Below are positions 44,001 through 52,785 of a stretch of DNA of 64,000 bases, piece after piece (within the stretch, counting starts at the first letter, position 1; the number at the start of each line of letters is the position of its first letter). Both the position numbers and the translations under genes were made by a program. The stretch lies in NCBI RefSeq assembly GCF_947503705.1, contig NZ_CANNES010000011.1, forward strand, positions 1 through 64,000, given 5' to 3'. The stretch is from an uncultured Tateyamaria sp. (GTDB lineage Bacteria; Pseudomonadota; Alphaproteobacteria; Rhodobacterales; Rhodobacteraceae). The notes under the pieces are model-generated. The model made no database searches. It saw nothing but the letters and a program-made list of their open reading frames with translations, and was not told the origin of the DNA.

Positions 44001-46126
44001 GTGTGCTGTTGACGCCGGAGTTGTCCTCGCCTGTTTCCGCCGCGGATTTGAAGGCGGCGGCAAACGCCAACGAAACGCTGCACATGGACAAGTTGAAACA
44101 TGTAGAGTTGAACGATGCCCCAACCGGGCTGACGGGCAAGTTGCCCTACTACGTCGCCTATAATTGGCGCGATGACAAAGACCCGTTCATGCCACTGTTT
44201 ATCTGGTGGACAGCCACCTACACCTTTTCGAACGCATTTGATTTTGCGGACAAAAAAGTTGGGCCGGACTTCCTGGATCAGTTTGAATTGGGCCAGTACC
44301 AAGTTGAAATGCACCTCAAGTCTTCGGCGGCGGGGAATTTCTCTAGCACCAGCGGTCAGAGCAATCATTTTGGCCTGCAGGGCGTCATCGCGATGTCGTC
44401 AAACCCGACTTACGTTCTGTGCGACCAAATCGCGAAGTACTGCGCCACCTACCTCAACTATGACCCAAAGGTTGCGCCGGTACAGGAACCGAATGACCCG
44501 GATTATGATGTAAAGCTGCTCTTTCACACGTCCTATATGAAATACAAAAGCATGCGGATGCTCAGCCAGGGTCTGAGCGGGTTCAATCCCAGCATGATCC
44601 AGCGCGTTCAGGAAATGCAGTTGCCGGTGAACATTCCGACCTCCTGGACTGATGAAGGCTATCCGCTTTCCAGTTTCTGGCAAACACAATTCCTGCACAA
44701 CCAATCCCAAGGCTGGCCGGTGAATTGGAACAACGAGGCCCCGAACCCCAGCGCGCTGAAGACAAATGACAGCTATGTCGATTTCAACCCGCTGCGGGCG
44801 GGGGTGATGAAGATCGACAAGATCCAATTGGTGGATGCTTTCGGGCGCTATATCGACTTGGCGGAGCCCAATCCGGCTTATGTCTCTGACACCATGATTG
44901 ACCCCGAACTTGCCAAGGAAATCTATCTGCCGCCCCGTCTGACCCAGCCCACGCGCGTGAACATGGACTGGGTTGCCGCCGAAACCTCTGCGGTTACAGG
45001 CAGCTTTGTCGAACCGGGCAGCGCCCAGCCTGCGGTTTCGCCGATTTGTGGCTGGATATGGCCCAACCATCTGGACAATACGCTGGCGCTTTATGATGCG
45101 CGTGGCATACCTGTCGGCTCGCTTGGGTTGCAGGACACAACAAATCGCGATGACGGTCCTGTCGTTCATTGGTTCCCCGTTCCCGGCGAAACAACCAGCG
45201 TCGGTGTTTCGAACCGAGACCAAATGGCCGCCTATTTGAAGGACAAGAGTGTCAACAGCGTCTTTATCGATGTTCTGTCTGATTTCCTGTTCAGCGACGA
45301 AACCAAGTCAACGGGGCAGAATTTCGCCGAAGTCCTTATTTTACTTGAGGAATCTCAAAGCTTTATCGTCACCAATTCACTTCAGGTTGACCAAGACCTG
45401 AGCCTGTTTGTCGGCCGCCCGTTGGTCGTGGCACAGGCGCAAATCGGTCTGGAGTCCAAAGGTACGCTCAACCGGGCGGGTGATTTGAGCACGTTCCCGA
45501 CCTGGAACAAGAACGGGCCACAATTCACCATCAGCGATGCCTCCTACATCCCCTACCAACAGGATAATTTTAATGACGGCGGCATTTCTGACCTAAAGGT
45601 GCCCACACGCATCGGCACGGCCCAGGTGAAACTGCCCAGCGGCAAATCATTCCCCTATTTCGACGATGGGGTCGTAGGGTACTTCGTCGGGGGTGACTTT
45701 GGTACGCTTTTCACGCCTGTTGAGATGAACGCCACGAGCAAGATTAAGTCTCTTGCCAGTAGCGACAGCATCTACCCGGTGCAGATCACGCCGAATGGCG
45801 ATGTAGAGACAGTGACATTCATCATGGACCCGCGCGCCTCGGTGCATGCGACCACCGGTATCCTTCCGGCCCTTGGCATCAAAATCCCCGAAGACCAGTT
45901 CAACGACGTTCTGCGTCAGATCGAGATTACCTTCCTGACCGCGCCTGTGCTGACGCGTGGTGATGTGCCTGAATTGCCGATCCCGAAAGAGCAGGGCTTT
46001 GATTGGGGCTGGGTGAACACAATGGCTGAGTACCCAATCGAGGGAACCCAGAACTTCCAACAGGCCAAGTTCCCCGAAACGCCGCAAAGCCTGGTTGACG
46101 GTTGGCTCAAGCTTAAGCGTCAATAA
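41045..46126 (+). CDS. Giant protein 5 (1693 aa)
   Basis: The N-terminus has GIHLHWSIPRAYTKGLQDQE and VPNRWIVIRTLKN (about 60-105), a signature shared with uncharacterised large proteins of other phyla (from memory). Residues about 540-900 are long helices with coiled-coil character (KLKAAKTALTLSTISDAITD, LADALAKVTELLEIQ). The last 700 are beta-rich, with LPYYVAYNWRDDKDPFMPLFIWW at about 1030 and ANPxYVSD-type loops. No signal peptide or membrane anchor, few Cys. It is the largest plus-strand partner of the 1735-residue protein. A rod-and-domain layout fits a structural or scaffold role, not an enzyme; this is inference. Confidence 0.8.
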   Translation: MNIIVPIHVEALRVTTNTAQQSKTALYQFDKLGKVATSADSGMIAAENFATSQTYLRNQPGIHLHWSIPRAYTKGLQDQETGALKYPVVPNRWIVIRTLKNNKPGSLPATDTHMWVLESDAHSLDDGEKTLEKSVAPWMDNAGALQGLQGNVLGRKLDATNGWHEPNGQMHTLAAKVGDGNHGYLGKLFQAPYGSGETFTAYMPSSGNILGIYDKLDDYFQNLPNWTVDADLSVSYTVMGWVNDISSDACHIILNNALTAYGALPERDKPTLAEYIEQVMGEDLKWSLSDYSSLTAASIPQTQAIMNGIVSGITWNTSSQSGVTYPTAPPKNQDIKVSVGSNTADALSAYLNGTVADPFFNPDAPEVDHQVEWLLNALQFDQLPKLDAGTKGVGQLQEFLHTTTFAGFPGGNVWSVRQDKDKTQSQGQGNNNEVTLPAYLGKLLAELNGAQIELDTGKDKIANERKQLFLDWSYHAGQLQTNVFGSANENLNTDVTGAFLVDGLLHYFPSLLDSGSYNSFTKPVAPYAAKLDSFKIALPADAHPDRASDIASYTFLEQLNPAAQTFGTALQEMLVDADAITEELLPLGIASLKEVAALVELASLVPAGSPTAQSQIADLVKQALVSLDTASMAIEKASTYGNALVDSEAGIDSLIAQATTAQNGIAALITDFKGYFSVHDVPEALPLAGGKAFTDKVQAEDVLTLFNYTADDKGFPGVETLLDSYNGYSGQSAFVIDTSKAAYYMACAHIYAIQSLVPFIVTCAYYLQFCLQELNEAYSDAEEMVTKLKAAKTALTLSTISDAITDLNTIATGTLPSIQSDLEAETPRLADALAKVTELLEIQNSGLPSDLSDLSGQNWLNVLEDMRAAKAIAFARMPAEQIVGILNQCLYGKVGKQFELVSAPGQMFASPNEPVILMAQDATEETVLEPFTRNGRAEVIPCRLPNELVAAATPPTFPPSITSIATSIVPAQAGMSTVFQQLAEEGVLLTPELSSPVSAADLKAAANANETLHMDKLKHVELNDAPTGLTGKLPYYVAYNWRDDKDPFMPLFIWWTATYTFSNAFDFADKKVGPDFLDQFELGQYQVEMHLKSSAAGNFSSTSGQSNHFGLQGVIAMSSNPTYVLCDQIAKYCATYLNYDPKVAPVQEPNDPDYDVKLLFHTSYMKYKSMRMLSQGLSGFNPSMIQRVQEMQLPVNIPTSWTDEGYPLSSFWQTQFLHNQSQGWPVNWNNEAPNPSALKTNDSYVDFNPLRAGVMKIDKIQLVDAFGRYIDLAEPNPAYVSDTMIDPELAKEIYLPPRLTQPTRVNMDWVAAETSAVTGSFVEPGSAQPAVSPICGWIWPNHLDNTLALYDARGIPVGSLGLQDTTNRDDGPVVHWFPVPGETTSVGVSNRDQMAAYLKDKSVNSVFIDVLSDFLFSDETKSTGQNFAEVLILLEESQSFIVTNSLQVDQDLSLFVGRPLVVAQAQIGLESKGTLNRAGDLSTFPTWNKNGPQFTISDASYIPYQQDNFNDGGISDLKVPTRIGTAQVKLPSGKSFPYFDDGVVGYFVGGDFGTLFTPVEMNATSKIKSLASSDSIYPVQITPNGDVETVTFIMDPRASVHATTGILPALGIKIPEDQFNDVLRQIEITFLTAPVLTRGDVPELPIPKEQGFDWGWVNTMAEYPIEGTQNFQQAKFPETPQSLVDGWLKLKRQ

Positions 46127-46204
46127 ACAAAGTGGTTGGGCGCCAGATCCGAATTGGCGCCCGGCTCAACCGAAGCCCACGATCATTTCAGCAGGTCAGA
46201 CCCG

Positions 46205-48676
46205 ATGGCAACATACCCCCTTATTCTCACGAACCCCGCCATCACCAAGGGAGACAAGGCTGTCGTTTTCACCGGTGACGGCAAACCCAATTCATTGGAA
46301 CTGACGGTTCAGAACAAGTCGGGGTTTCAGCAGAAATTTACCCCTGACAAACCGCTGATACTGGATTTTCCAAGCACCATCATTTCCTACGACAATATCA
46401 AGAAATTGACGGTGGATGCCGCCTGGAAGATCACGGCACCAGACCCGATCAAAGAAGGGACGAGCAACCCTTATAGTATCACGCTGACCCCTGTCAGTAC
46501 GATTACCTTTGACGTGAACGCCAAGATAACGATTACGCTGGCGGAAATACTGCCGACAAAGGCGGGAAACGGCCCCCTCAAACTCAGCTATCCGTTTGCC
46601 TTGGGCACAATGATCTCGACTGCCACGCTGACGTGCAACGCTTTGCCCAAGCCAGACAATCAAACGCTCTTGGGGCCGATCTATGCCGTTTCCGTTGATG
46701 TCGAAGTTGAAGGCAATTCGGGTGGCACCCACAAAACGAACAAGATCGAACCGAGCGTGAAACCGATCAACGGCCGCATCAAGGAAACCAGCATTGTTGA
46801 AAACCGCGTCACACTGATGTTCGCGTTTCACGGCGAAAACAACAAGGCAAAGCCGACAAAGGGGTACACGCCGTCCACAGAACTTATCGAGAAACAGGGC
46901 ACTTCAGCGCCGCGCTTTACAATCCGTTTTCCCTATTCGAATGCAGCGGCTCAGATTGATCAGATCTATACCCTGACCGACAATTCCAAAAGATCCGACG
47001 ATGGCTATTTGAGCCCGACAAGTGGGCGCAATATCGACATTTCTCTGAGTTCGACGGTAAAGGGTGTGATGAAAAACACCTGGTGGACGATCCTGCCGCC
47101 GGATGTAAGCGATGACGCCACAGCCCCGGTATGGACGGTTGAGCCGACCGGTGCAAACCAGCATTTTCTGACCTCCATTGACCATATCGGTGGCGGGCCG
47201 GGCCCGACCCTGAATATCTATCTGAGTAACATCTGCACAACCCTCGATATTTTTCCGCCCACACCGCAAACTGCGGTGTTTGTCCAAAGCCTGGATTTTC
47301 CAGGCTTCAACGATCAAATGACCGTGCACCTGATCGAAAAGGACCCGGTCCAAAAGACCAAGTCATTCAGTGCCGCGATACAAAACCCATCCGCCACGCC
47401 CAGTCTGCAATTGGATTGGCTGACCCAAAACACGACGACCGTCGAGATCACCGGTGTCCAAAGCAACAGTGCCGTTCAAGGTGTAGGCGCGGCGCTGGAC
47501 CCATCTGGGCCTCTGACAGTGCCCATCTCTGTCGATGCACCGGTTTTGTGCGAATACACGCTGACGTCCTATAACGCAGGACGCAGTCCACAATCGAATG
47601 CATCCGGCAACGGAAAGATATCTGCCACCTGGGCGATCAACCCCGCTGTCGGGACAGAGATGTTCGGGAACACGACCACTGTCGCCACCTCTCCGGATGG
47701 TGGGTTGATCTACATGCCCGGACAGGGCGCGGATGTCGGCACACCGCTTTATGTCTTCAATACGAGCGATCTGTCGGTCAGCACCAAGAAAGCCTTTGAT
47801 AACAACCTGTCTGCCGTCAACGTGGCACCGTCGCCTGATGCTAAAAATGTTTATGTCGTCCTCAAAAATCAGCAATATCAGGCGTCACAGATCGTCCAAT
47901 TGACAGCGGGCAGTCTGGCCGTTGCCAACACATTTACCGGTCTGCCCGGCGGGATCATGACTGACGGCGGATCACTGGTCGTTTCGTCGGACAGCAAGCA
48001 TCTTGCCTATAGCAGTTACACGCCGGGATCAGGCTCGCCGCGTGTGATGTATCTTGATTGCGAGTCATCCTGGACGAGTTACACGCCGCCAACGGTGAAC
48101 GTCGCCACCATGAAAAACCGCGGGCTGGCCGTGACTTCAGAGGCGATATTTCATAGCGATACCGGCGGGCTGGGATATATCGGTCTGACGCCAACAATCG
48201 CCACATCCTCCAAGACTTTGACTCTGAATGTGGGTGGCATCGCGTACGAGTCTGGTCCGATGAGCCTGTCGCCAGACGGGTCACGCCTGGCCATCATGGC
48301 ATTGCCACAAGGGCGCACGTCGGGAGGCAAGGTGTTTTTTGTGGATACCAACAACATAACCCTTGAAACGCTGTCGATTGACACACCGATCAGCTTCAAG
48401 AACGGTTTCATCCTCCCCGGGCTCACGTTCTCCGTTGATGGCAAATACCTCTTTGTCTCAGGCTCAGGCCCCAGCGGCTCAGCTGCCCTTTATACCTATT
48501 CCACGTCGACGGGTCTCGCGCTTGCGCCGGTGCAATCCTCAACCGACCAATTTGGGCCCGTATCGGCACAGCCGACGGGTGTCGGGGTGTTCGTATTGAA
48601 CACAGATTCGTCCCAGATGGGGCGCATATTGCGCCTGAACCCGACATTTGCGCCGTTTAGCAATCCAAATTCCTGA
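46205..48676 (+). CDS. Large protein 6: beta-sandwich region plus beta-propeller
   Basis: 823 residues from the ATG at 46205 (MATYPLILTNPAITKGD); a 23-residue upstream extension in frame is less convincing. The first 480 residues are beta-rich, with Ig-like strand patterns. From about 480 to the end the chain shows propeller blades with SPDG-type turns (TVATSPDGGLIYMPGQG, NVAPSPDAKNVYVVLKN, MSLSPDGSRLAIMALPQG, LTFSVDGKYLFVSGSG), five or six in all. Such a propeller usually binds partners or ligands. No signal peptide. It follows protein 5 by 78 nt and is followed by a hairpin before the kinase gene. Confidence 0.8.
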   Translation: MATYPLILTNPAITKGDKAVVFTGDGKPNSLELTVQNKSGFQQKFTPDKPLILDFPSTIISYDNIKKLTVDAAWKITAPDPIKEGTSNPYSITLTPVSTITFDVNAKITITLAEILPTKAGNGPLKLSYPFALGTMISTATLTCNALPKPDNQTLLGPIYAVSVDVEVEGNSGGTHKTNKIEPSVKPINGRIKETSIVENRVTLMFAFHGENNKAKPTKGYTPSTELIEKQGTSAPRFTIRFPYSNAAAQIDQIYTLTDNSKRSDDGYLSPTSGRNIDISLSSTVKGVMKNTWWTILPPDVSDDATAPVWTVEPTGANQHFLTSIDHIGGGPGPTLNIYLSNICTTLDIFPPTPQTAVFVQSLDFPGFNDQMTVHLIEKDPVQKTKSFSAAIQNPSATPSLQLDWLTQNTTTVEITGVQSNSAVQGVGAALDPSGPLTVPISVDAPVLCEYTLTSYNAGRSPQSNASGNGKISATWAINPAVGTEMFGNTTTVATSPDGGLIYMPGQGADVGTPLYVFNTSDLSVSTKKAFDNNLSAVNVAPSPDAKNVYVVLKNQQYQASQIVQLTAGSLAVANTFTGLPGGIMTDGGSLVVSSDSKHLAYSSYTPGSGSPRVMYLDCESSWTSYTPPTVNVATMKNRGLAVTSEAIFHSDTGGLGYIGLTPTIATSSKTLTLNVGGIAYESGPMSLSPDGSRLAIMALPQGRTSGGKVFFVDTNNITLETLSIDTPISFKNGFILPGLTFSVDGKYLFVSGSGPSGSAALYTYSTSTGLALAPVQSSTDQFGPVSAQPTGVGVFVLNTDSSQMGRILRLNPTFAPFSNPNS

Positions 48677-48677
48677 T

Positions 48678-48718
48678 CTCGGGGCGGTTGTCGTCATGCT
48701 GGCGCATCTGGCCCCGAG
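48678..48718 (+). terminator. Possible terminator-like hairpin before the kinase
   Basis: CTCGGGGC (48678-48685) pairs with GCCCCGAG (48711-48718) around a 25-nt loop, with no T-run. It may reduce read-through from the giant operon into the kinase gene. Confidence 0.35.
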
Positions 48719-48734
48719 CGAAGCGTCCTGACGC

Positions 48735-49538
48735 ATGTCACGCACAACCAAGATCGCCGAAGGAAGCTTTGCCGTTGTTTATGACATCGGCGCGTCCCAG
48801 GTGTTGAAACGTTTCAAGGATAGAACTTCGGCGGACGCGGTCCGCTACGAAGCGATGATGTCCTCACATGCGTGTGACGCAGGCATACCCACGCCCGCAA
48901 TTCGCGCGGCCGATCCCGAGGGCGGGACCCTGACCTTTGACAAGATCGACGGCCCGACCCTTGTGAATGTTGTCAAAGACAAACCCTGGACAGTCTTTTG
49001 GGCCGCGCGTGAAATGGCGCGTCTTTTTGCCCGCATCCACCGGGTGGATGCCAATGCGTTTGGCGCCAAAAGCTTGCAAGATCAGATTGCCGCACAAATT
49101 CAGAGTAACGACGAAATTCCGAGCAGGGTTCAAGGGGGGCTACTGGCGGCACTGACAGCCATGGCGTCAATGCCGCGTTTGTGCCACTTCGACTTTCATC
49201 CCGAAAACGTCATGGTAGATGACAAGGGTATTCAAGTCATAGATTGGGGCGCTGCAAAGCAGGGGCATCCGATGCTCGACATCACCCAAACCGTTGTTAT
49301 GAACCGGGTGGATCGGATATTGCAGGACCCGGGCAATCCGCCGGTCATTGTCGTCATGTTGCTGCGCAAACTCTATATTGAAGCCTTCCTGTGCTTTTAT
49401 GCGCGGTTTTCGGAGGACTTTACGTATCGCCAGGTCAGACGCGACGTTGCCAGGCTTACCAAGCCCATTGCTGCGGCCCGGCTGGCCAGTGCAAAACCTT
49501 ACGAGACCGTAAAACTGAAACGGATACTTGGGCGCTGA
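48735..49538 (+). CDS. Small kinase of the aminoglycoside-phosphotransferase fold
   Basis: 267 residues. The N-lobe starts with FAVVYDIGASQVLKRFKD (nucleotide loop and the ATP-binding Lys). The catalytic loop is LCHFDFHPENVMV, with the general-base Asp and metal-binding Asn, and the metal-binding IDWGAAKQGHPMLDI follows. This fold phosphorylates small molecules, lipids or proteins; the substrate cannot be read. It lies 58 nt after the propeller protein, same strand, and is the last gene of the block. Resistance is not implied. No strong ribosome-binding site is visible before the ATG. Confidence 0.85.
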   Translation: MSRTTKIAEGSFAVVYDIGASQVLKRFKDRTSADAVRYEAMMSSHACDAGIPTPAIRAADPEGGTLTFDKIDGPTLVNVVKDKPWTVFWAAREMARLFARIHRVDANAFGAKSLQDQIAAQIQSNDEIPSRVQGGLLAALTAMASMPRLCHFDFHPENVMVDDKGIQVIDWGAAKQGHPMLDITQTVVMNRVDRILQDPGNPPVIVVMLLRKLYIEAFLCFYARFSEDFTYRQVRRDVARLTKPIAAARLASAKPYETVKLKRILGR

Positions 49539-49634
49539 GGGATTGTTGGCTTTTCTTTCTCCGATTTTGTAGGGCGGCGTAGGCGGATGGCTTGGCATCC
49601 AACCGGGAAAACCACCGATTGCTCCACCTCCAAG

Positions 49635-50717
49635 CTATTGCGCAGCGACCGTTCTGCACTGCGCATCAGACGATTTGTGCCCAGACGCAGGAAAACCTGC
49701 ACGCGTTTTCCAGAAATCCGTTTCGTAAGGGAGAGCCGCATATTGAAGGTGTGTCATGCCAAAGGTCCGCTCGGCCGTTCGGGACGAAAGTGCCTCGTAG
49801 ACCATTGGCGCATCTGGGTCTCCCGCGATGGCATCTGCTGCCGCGTTTCCGGCAAAGAAACCGCCCGACAGCGCGTTGAACAGCCCTTGTGAGGCGATGG
49901 GGTCAAAGGCGGCCGCCGCGTCGCCTGTGGCCAGCCATCCGTCGCCGCACATGCGGTCCAGCACAGCGTTGCAGCCATCCATTAGGCGCGGTGCATGGGC
50001 GGTATCCAACGTCATCAGCTTGGTCTCCGTGCAGGCCTCTGCCAGAAAAGCGCCAGGTGTGCGAGCGATGTCTTTTGCGCGCTGGGCCGTTGTCATGAAC
50101 CCGAACGTGCCGCCCGTGTTGTGCGGTACGGCATACCACCAGCCGTCGGGTGCAGCCTGGGCCAGCATACGGGTCTCGCCTGTTCCGCTTGATTGCCAGG
50201 TCACTGCCACCAGATCGGCGTCGCGCAGCATTCTTGCCCCATGCTTGCGCGCAATCGCGGCAGGCCGCCCAGTTGCATCAATGAGGAACCCGGCGGTAAT
50301 GCTGGATTGACCGCTGAGGCCGACCTGCCAGGCACCGTTGGCCCTGTCATGCGATGTTATCCGGGCCGTGACCAGCGTGACGCCGGCATCCCGTGCCCGT
50401 TGCCGCATTACGGCGGAAAGCTCTTGTCGGTTCACGCCCCAACCATGCAAACCCAGACCCGGATGCGCCCCGTGCGATTGCAGGGCGGCGCGCCCCCAGG
50501 CACTGATCACATCCGTGATCCGCACTGCATCGACCAGCACAGTACTCAGGCCCAACCGCTCAAGAATGGCGGCAGCACCCTGTGGCAACAACTCGGCGCG
50601 TGGCGCGCTAGAACCTCCCGCTGCATCGACAACCGTTGCGCTTAACCCGCGTTCGGCCAAAGCAATGGCGGCGGCGAGCCCGGCAGGCCCACCGCCCGCG
50701 ATCACGACGTCCGGCAT
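49635..50717 (-). CDS. FAD-dependent oxidoreductase, LodB/GoxB-like maturation partner
   Basis: 360 residues with an N-terminal FAD-binding Rossmann motif (VVIAGGGPAGLAAAIALAERG) and a later FAD motif (GDGWLATGDAAAAFDPIASQGLFNAL). This is the LodB/GoxB branch of flavoproteins related to tryptophan halogenases. In known systems LodB is needed to form the cysteine tryptophylquinone cofactor in LodA (family knowledge). It overlaps the upstream LodA-like stop by one base, which supports that pairing. Being assigned through its partner, its precise role is an inference. Confidence 0.85.
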   Translation of the reverse strand: MPDVVIAGGGPAGLAAAIALAERGLSATVVDAAGGSSAPRAELLPQGAAAILERLGLSTVLVDAVRITDVISAWGRAALQSHGAHPGLGLHGWGVNRQELSAVMRQRARDAGVTLVTARITSHDRANGAWQVGLSGQSSITAGFLIDATGRPAAIARKHGARMLRDADLVAVTWQSSGTGETRMLAQAAPDGWWYAVPHNTGGTFGFMTTAQRAKDIARTPGAFLAEACTETKLMTLDTAHAPRLMDGCNAVLDRMCGDGWLATGDAAAAFDPIASQGLFNALSGGFFAGNAAADAIAGDPDAPMVYEALSSRTAERTFGMTHLQYAALPYETDFWKTRAGFPASGHKSSDAQCRTVAAQ

Positions 50718-52657
50718 CAGACCTCGCCGCGGTCCATGCGGGGATAGTCACGCTCAAGGATCGCCTCGTCATCAGGCTCATGTTCGGCGGCATGCAGCAG
50801 AGCCAGTTCTTCGAGGGAAAGCGCCACGATATCATGGGCCAGCTTCAGGGTTGGGTCGCCCTTGGTAAACTTCCGCGACCGGCCCGTTTCCACAAAACAT
50901 GGATCAGGCAGGCCCGACTCTTCGGGAGGTGTATGGGCCTCGACCAGACCCGTCATCCACCACTTGTGCACCATATTGTCGATCCGGGCGGCATAGCCTG
51001 TGCTTTGCAAATCGCGCAGCCAAAAACGGCGGTTGCTGAAATGGCGCTGCGCTTGCAGAGGGGCGAGCCCCGGTGTGGTCGCAATGCGGTAGGCCTCGAT
51101 CGGGAGGACCTGATTGGGTACACGCGCGCCCCAGAAACTGGGAGAGCTGAGGTAAAGGCTCGGCTCGTATACGAGGCCTGAATTGCACGAGGCCTCATCG
51201 GTTTGCCAGGGCACCCCCATCCAGCGGGTCAGACTGCCGGCACCAGTCTCGCCCCACGGACCGTCATAGGCCAGCGCATCTTCGCGGCTGAGGTAGGGGC
51301 CATAATCCTGGCGCACCGCCTCGCCCTCGGGCAGAGGGCGCAAGCGGTAGGGCACGTCCGGGTTCCACAAGGACGCCAGACGCATGGGCCAGGTCAGCTC
51401 GATCCCCGGATGGAAAGGACCACCCAGACATTCGTGCAGCGCCGCACGGTCCAGCTCGCGGGGCTGATCGGCCACGGGGATATCGTCGAAACTGGGAATG
51501 TCGGGAAAACCTACCCAATCGGGTTCAAAGCGGCCATGGGCCCAGTTTTCAAGGTGATCAAATTGGGTCTTGGTCAGGAACAGATCCTCGCGGGCGCGGT
51601 TTACATAGGTGCCGTCGGGGTACTGATCGCCATAGGTGTCACCGTAAAACGGGGGCAGGGCGGCAGGATCAAGCGCTTGGGTGTTGCTGTCACGGAAAAG
51701 CTTGAAAACCGCGTGGCGGTAGGCCTCTCCTTCGGGCGTCGGATCGTTCATCAGCGCGATCACTGCAGGGTCGCGGGCATCCAATGGCGTGCCTTGCCCG
51801 GCCAACATCATGATACCCTCATTGACCCATTGGTGCCCTGTCATCCGGTCAAACATGGGCCAGATGTCACGGGTAAAGCTGGTGTCCTTGGGCAGATCAA
51901 GCGTCCCTTGCCGCCCAAACAGGTCGCGTACGACATCGTCCATGGTGATCATGCCAAAGAGGCCCGGGCCAAAGTTAGGCGGGGCGACGATCACATGGGC
52001 AGGCGTCGCCTCAAAGGTCTCGCCGTCAATGCTGACCGAGGCGCGCACAGGGCCATCGCAAGTGTCATCATGCCAGCCATCATTGTTGGCAAAGGTAGTG
52101 GGTTTGGCCTCCTTGTCCTTGGGCTGGGACAAGCCGTGGCCACCAAAGAACAGCAAACGACCATCTTCATCTGTGCGCAGTTCACCCAAGTACACCGGAT
52201 TGCCGTAATACAGACCATCGTTAAAAGGCTCGACCGTCATGTTGCGGCCTGTGATCTGGCGGCCGGTAGGTCTGATGCTCAACGCCTCACGGTCGGCACC
52301 CTGGACGTCCGCGTTGCGCCGCGGCGGGGCAAAAACCTGACCGGCAGGCAGGTCCATTGCGTGCAGAAATTCATACCATCCGGCCTTGAGGTTGGCGACT
52401 TCGACGCGCCAGTTGATTTGCGCTTCGTGGCCAGTGATCTCGCGAACTTCGCCGGATTTCAGGGTCGCATAGATGCGAAAGCGGGCCACCTGGCGCTTTA
52501 TATGACCTTTCTTGTTGCGGTATCCGTCACTGTCTTGGGGCGTTTCGCCGATGACTTCGGGGGCCAGGAAATACTCATCGGCCCCTTCTGCGTTCCCGAC
52601 ACGGGCTACGCCGATAGCGGGGTGAATAGCAACACTTTCAATCTCATCGGCACGCAT
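50717..52657 (-). CDS. LodA/GoxA-family cysteine tryptophylquinone oxidase
   Basis: 646 residues from the ATG at 52657 (AAGGAGAACC upstream); a longer reading from 52822 is rejected. The start RADEIESVAIHPAIGVARVGNA and the RQVARFRIYATLKSGEVREI segment are the hallmarks of LodA-type amino-acid oxidases, which deaminate an amino acid and make H2O2 and ammonia. The cofactor pair is probably C491 (PWQTDEASC) and W509 (SPSFWGARVPNQVL); the spacing is shorter than in the lysine oxidase LodA. The substrate is unknown; lysine and glycine are the known ones. It probably uses LodB encoded downstream. A TTACGAGAAT element lies about 100 bp upstream. Confidence 0.9.
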   Translation of the reverse strand: MRADEIESVAIHPAIGVARVGNAEGADEYFLAPEVIGETPQDSDGYRNKKGHIKRQVARFRIYATLKSGEVREITGHEAQINWRVEVANLKAGWYEFLHAMDLPAGQVFAPPRRNADVQGADREALSIRPTGRQITGRNMTVEPFNDGLYYGNPVYLGELRTDEDGRLLFFGGHGLSQPKDKEAKPTTFANNDGWHDDTCDGPVRASVSIDGETFEATPAHVIVAPPNFGPGLFGMITMDDVVRDLFGRQGTLDLPKDTSFTRDIWPMFDRMTGHQWVNEGIMMLAGQGTPLDARDPAVIALMNDPTPEGEAYRHAVFKLFRDSNTQALDPAALPPFYGDTYGDQYPDGTYVNRAREDLFLTKTQFDHLENWAHGRFEPDWVGFPDIPSFDDIPVADQPRELDRAALHECLGGPFHPGIELTWPMRLASLWNPDVPYRLRPLPEGEAVRQDYGPYLSREDALAYDGPWGETGAGSLTRWMGVPWQTDEASCNSGLVYEPSLYLSSPSFWGARVPNQVLPIEAYRIATTPGLAPLQAQRHFSNRRFWLRDLQSTGYAARIDNMVHKWWMTGLVEAHTPPEESGLPDPCFVETGRSRKFTKGDPTLKLAHDIVALSLEELALLHAAEHEPDDEAILERDYPRMDRGEV

Positions 52658-52754
52658 AATGGTTCTCCTTAAATGGCATTTGGGATCAAATTTTCTCTGT
52701 CTCGCTGCAACAGAATCAAACCTTACCCTCACGTCAACGACGAGCAAACACGTT

Positions 52755-52764
52755 TTACGAGAAT
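52755..52764. promoter_or_regulatory. TTACGAGAAT element upstream of LodA-like gene
   Basis: This ten-base word also occurs at 53579-53588, with an 8/10 match at 53558-53567. It lies in the gap between the iclR stop and the LodA start and may be a binding site of the adjacent IclR regulator. Confidence 0.4.
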
Positions 52765-52785
52765 TTCGCGGGGCGGAAACCCGGG

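Noticed and set aside
48735-49538. Aminoglycoside resistance gene
   Set aside because: Only the kinase fold is supported; it has no features of known resistance enzymes and sits in the giant operon.
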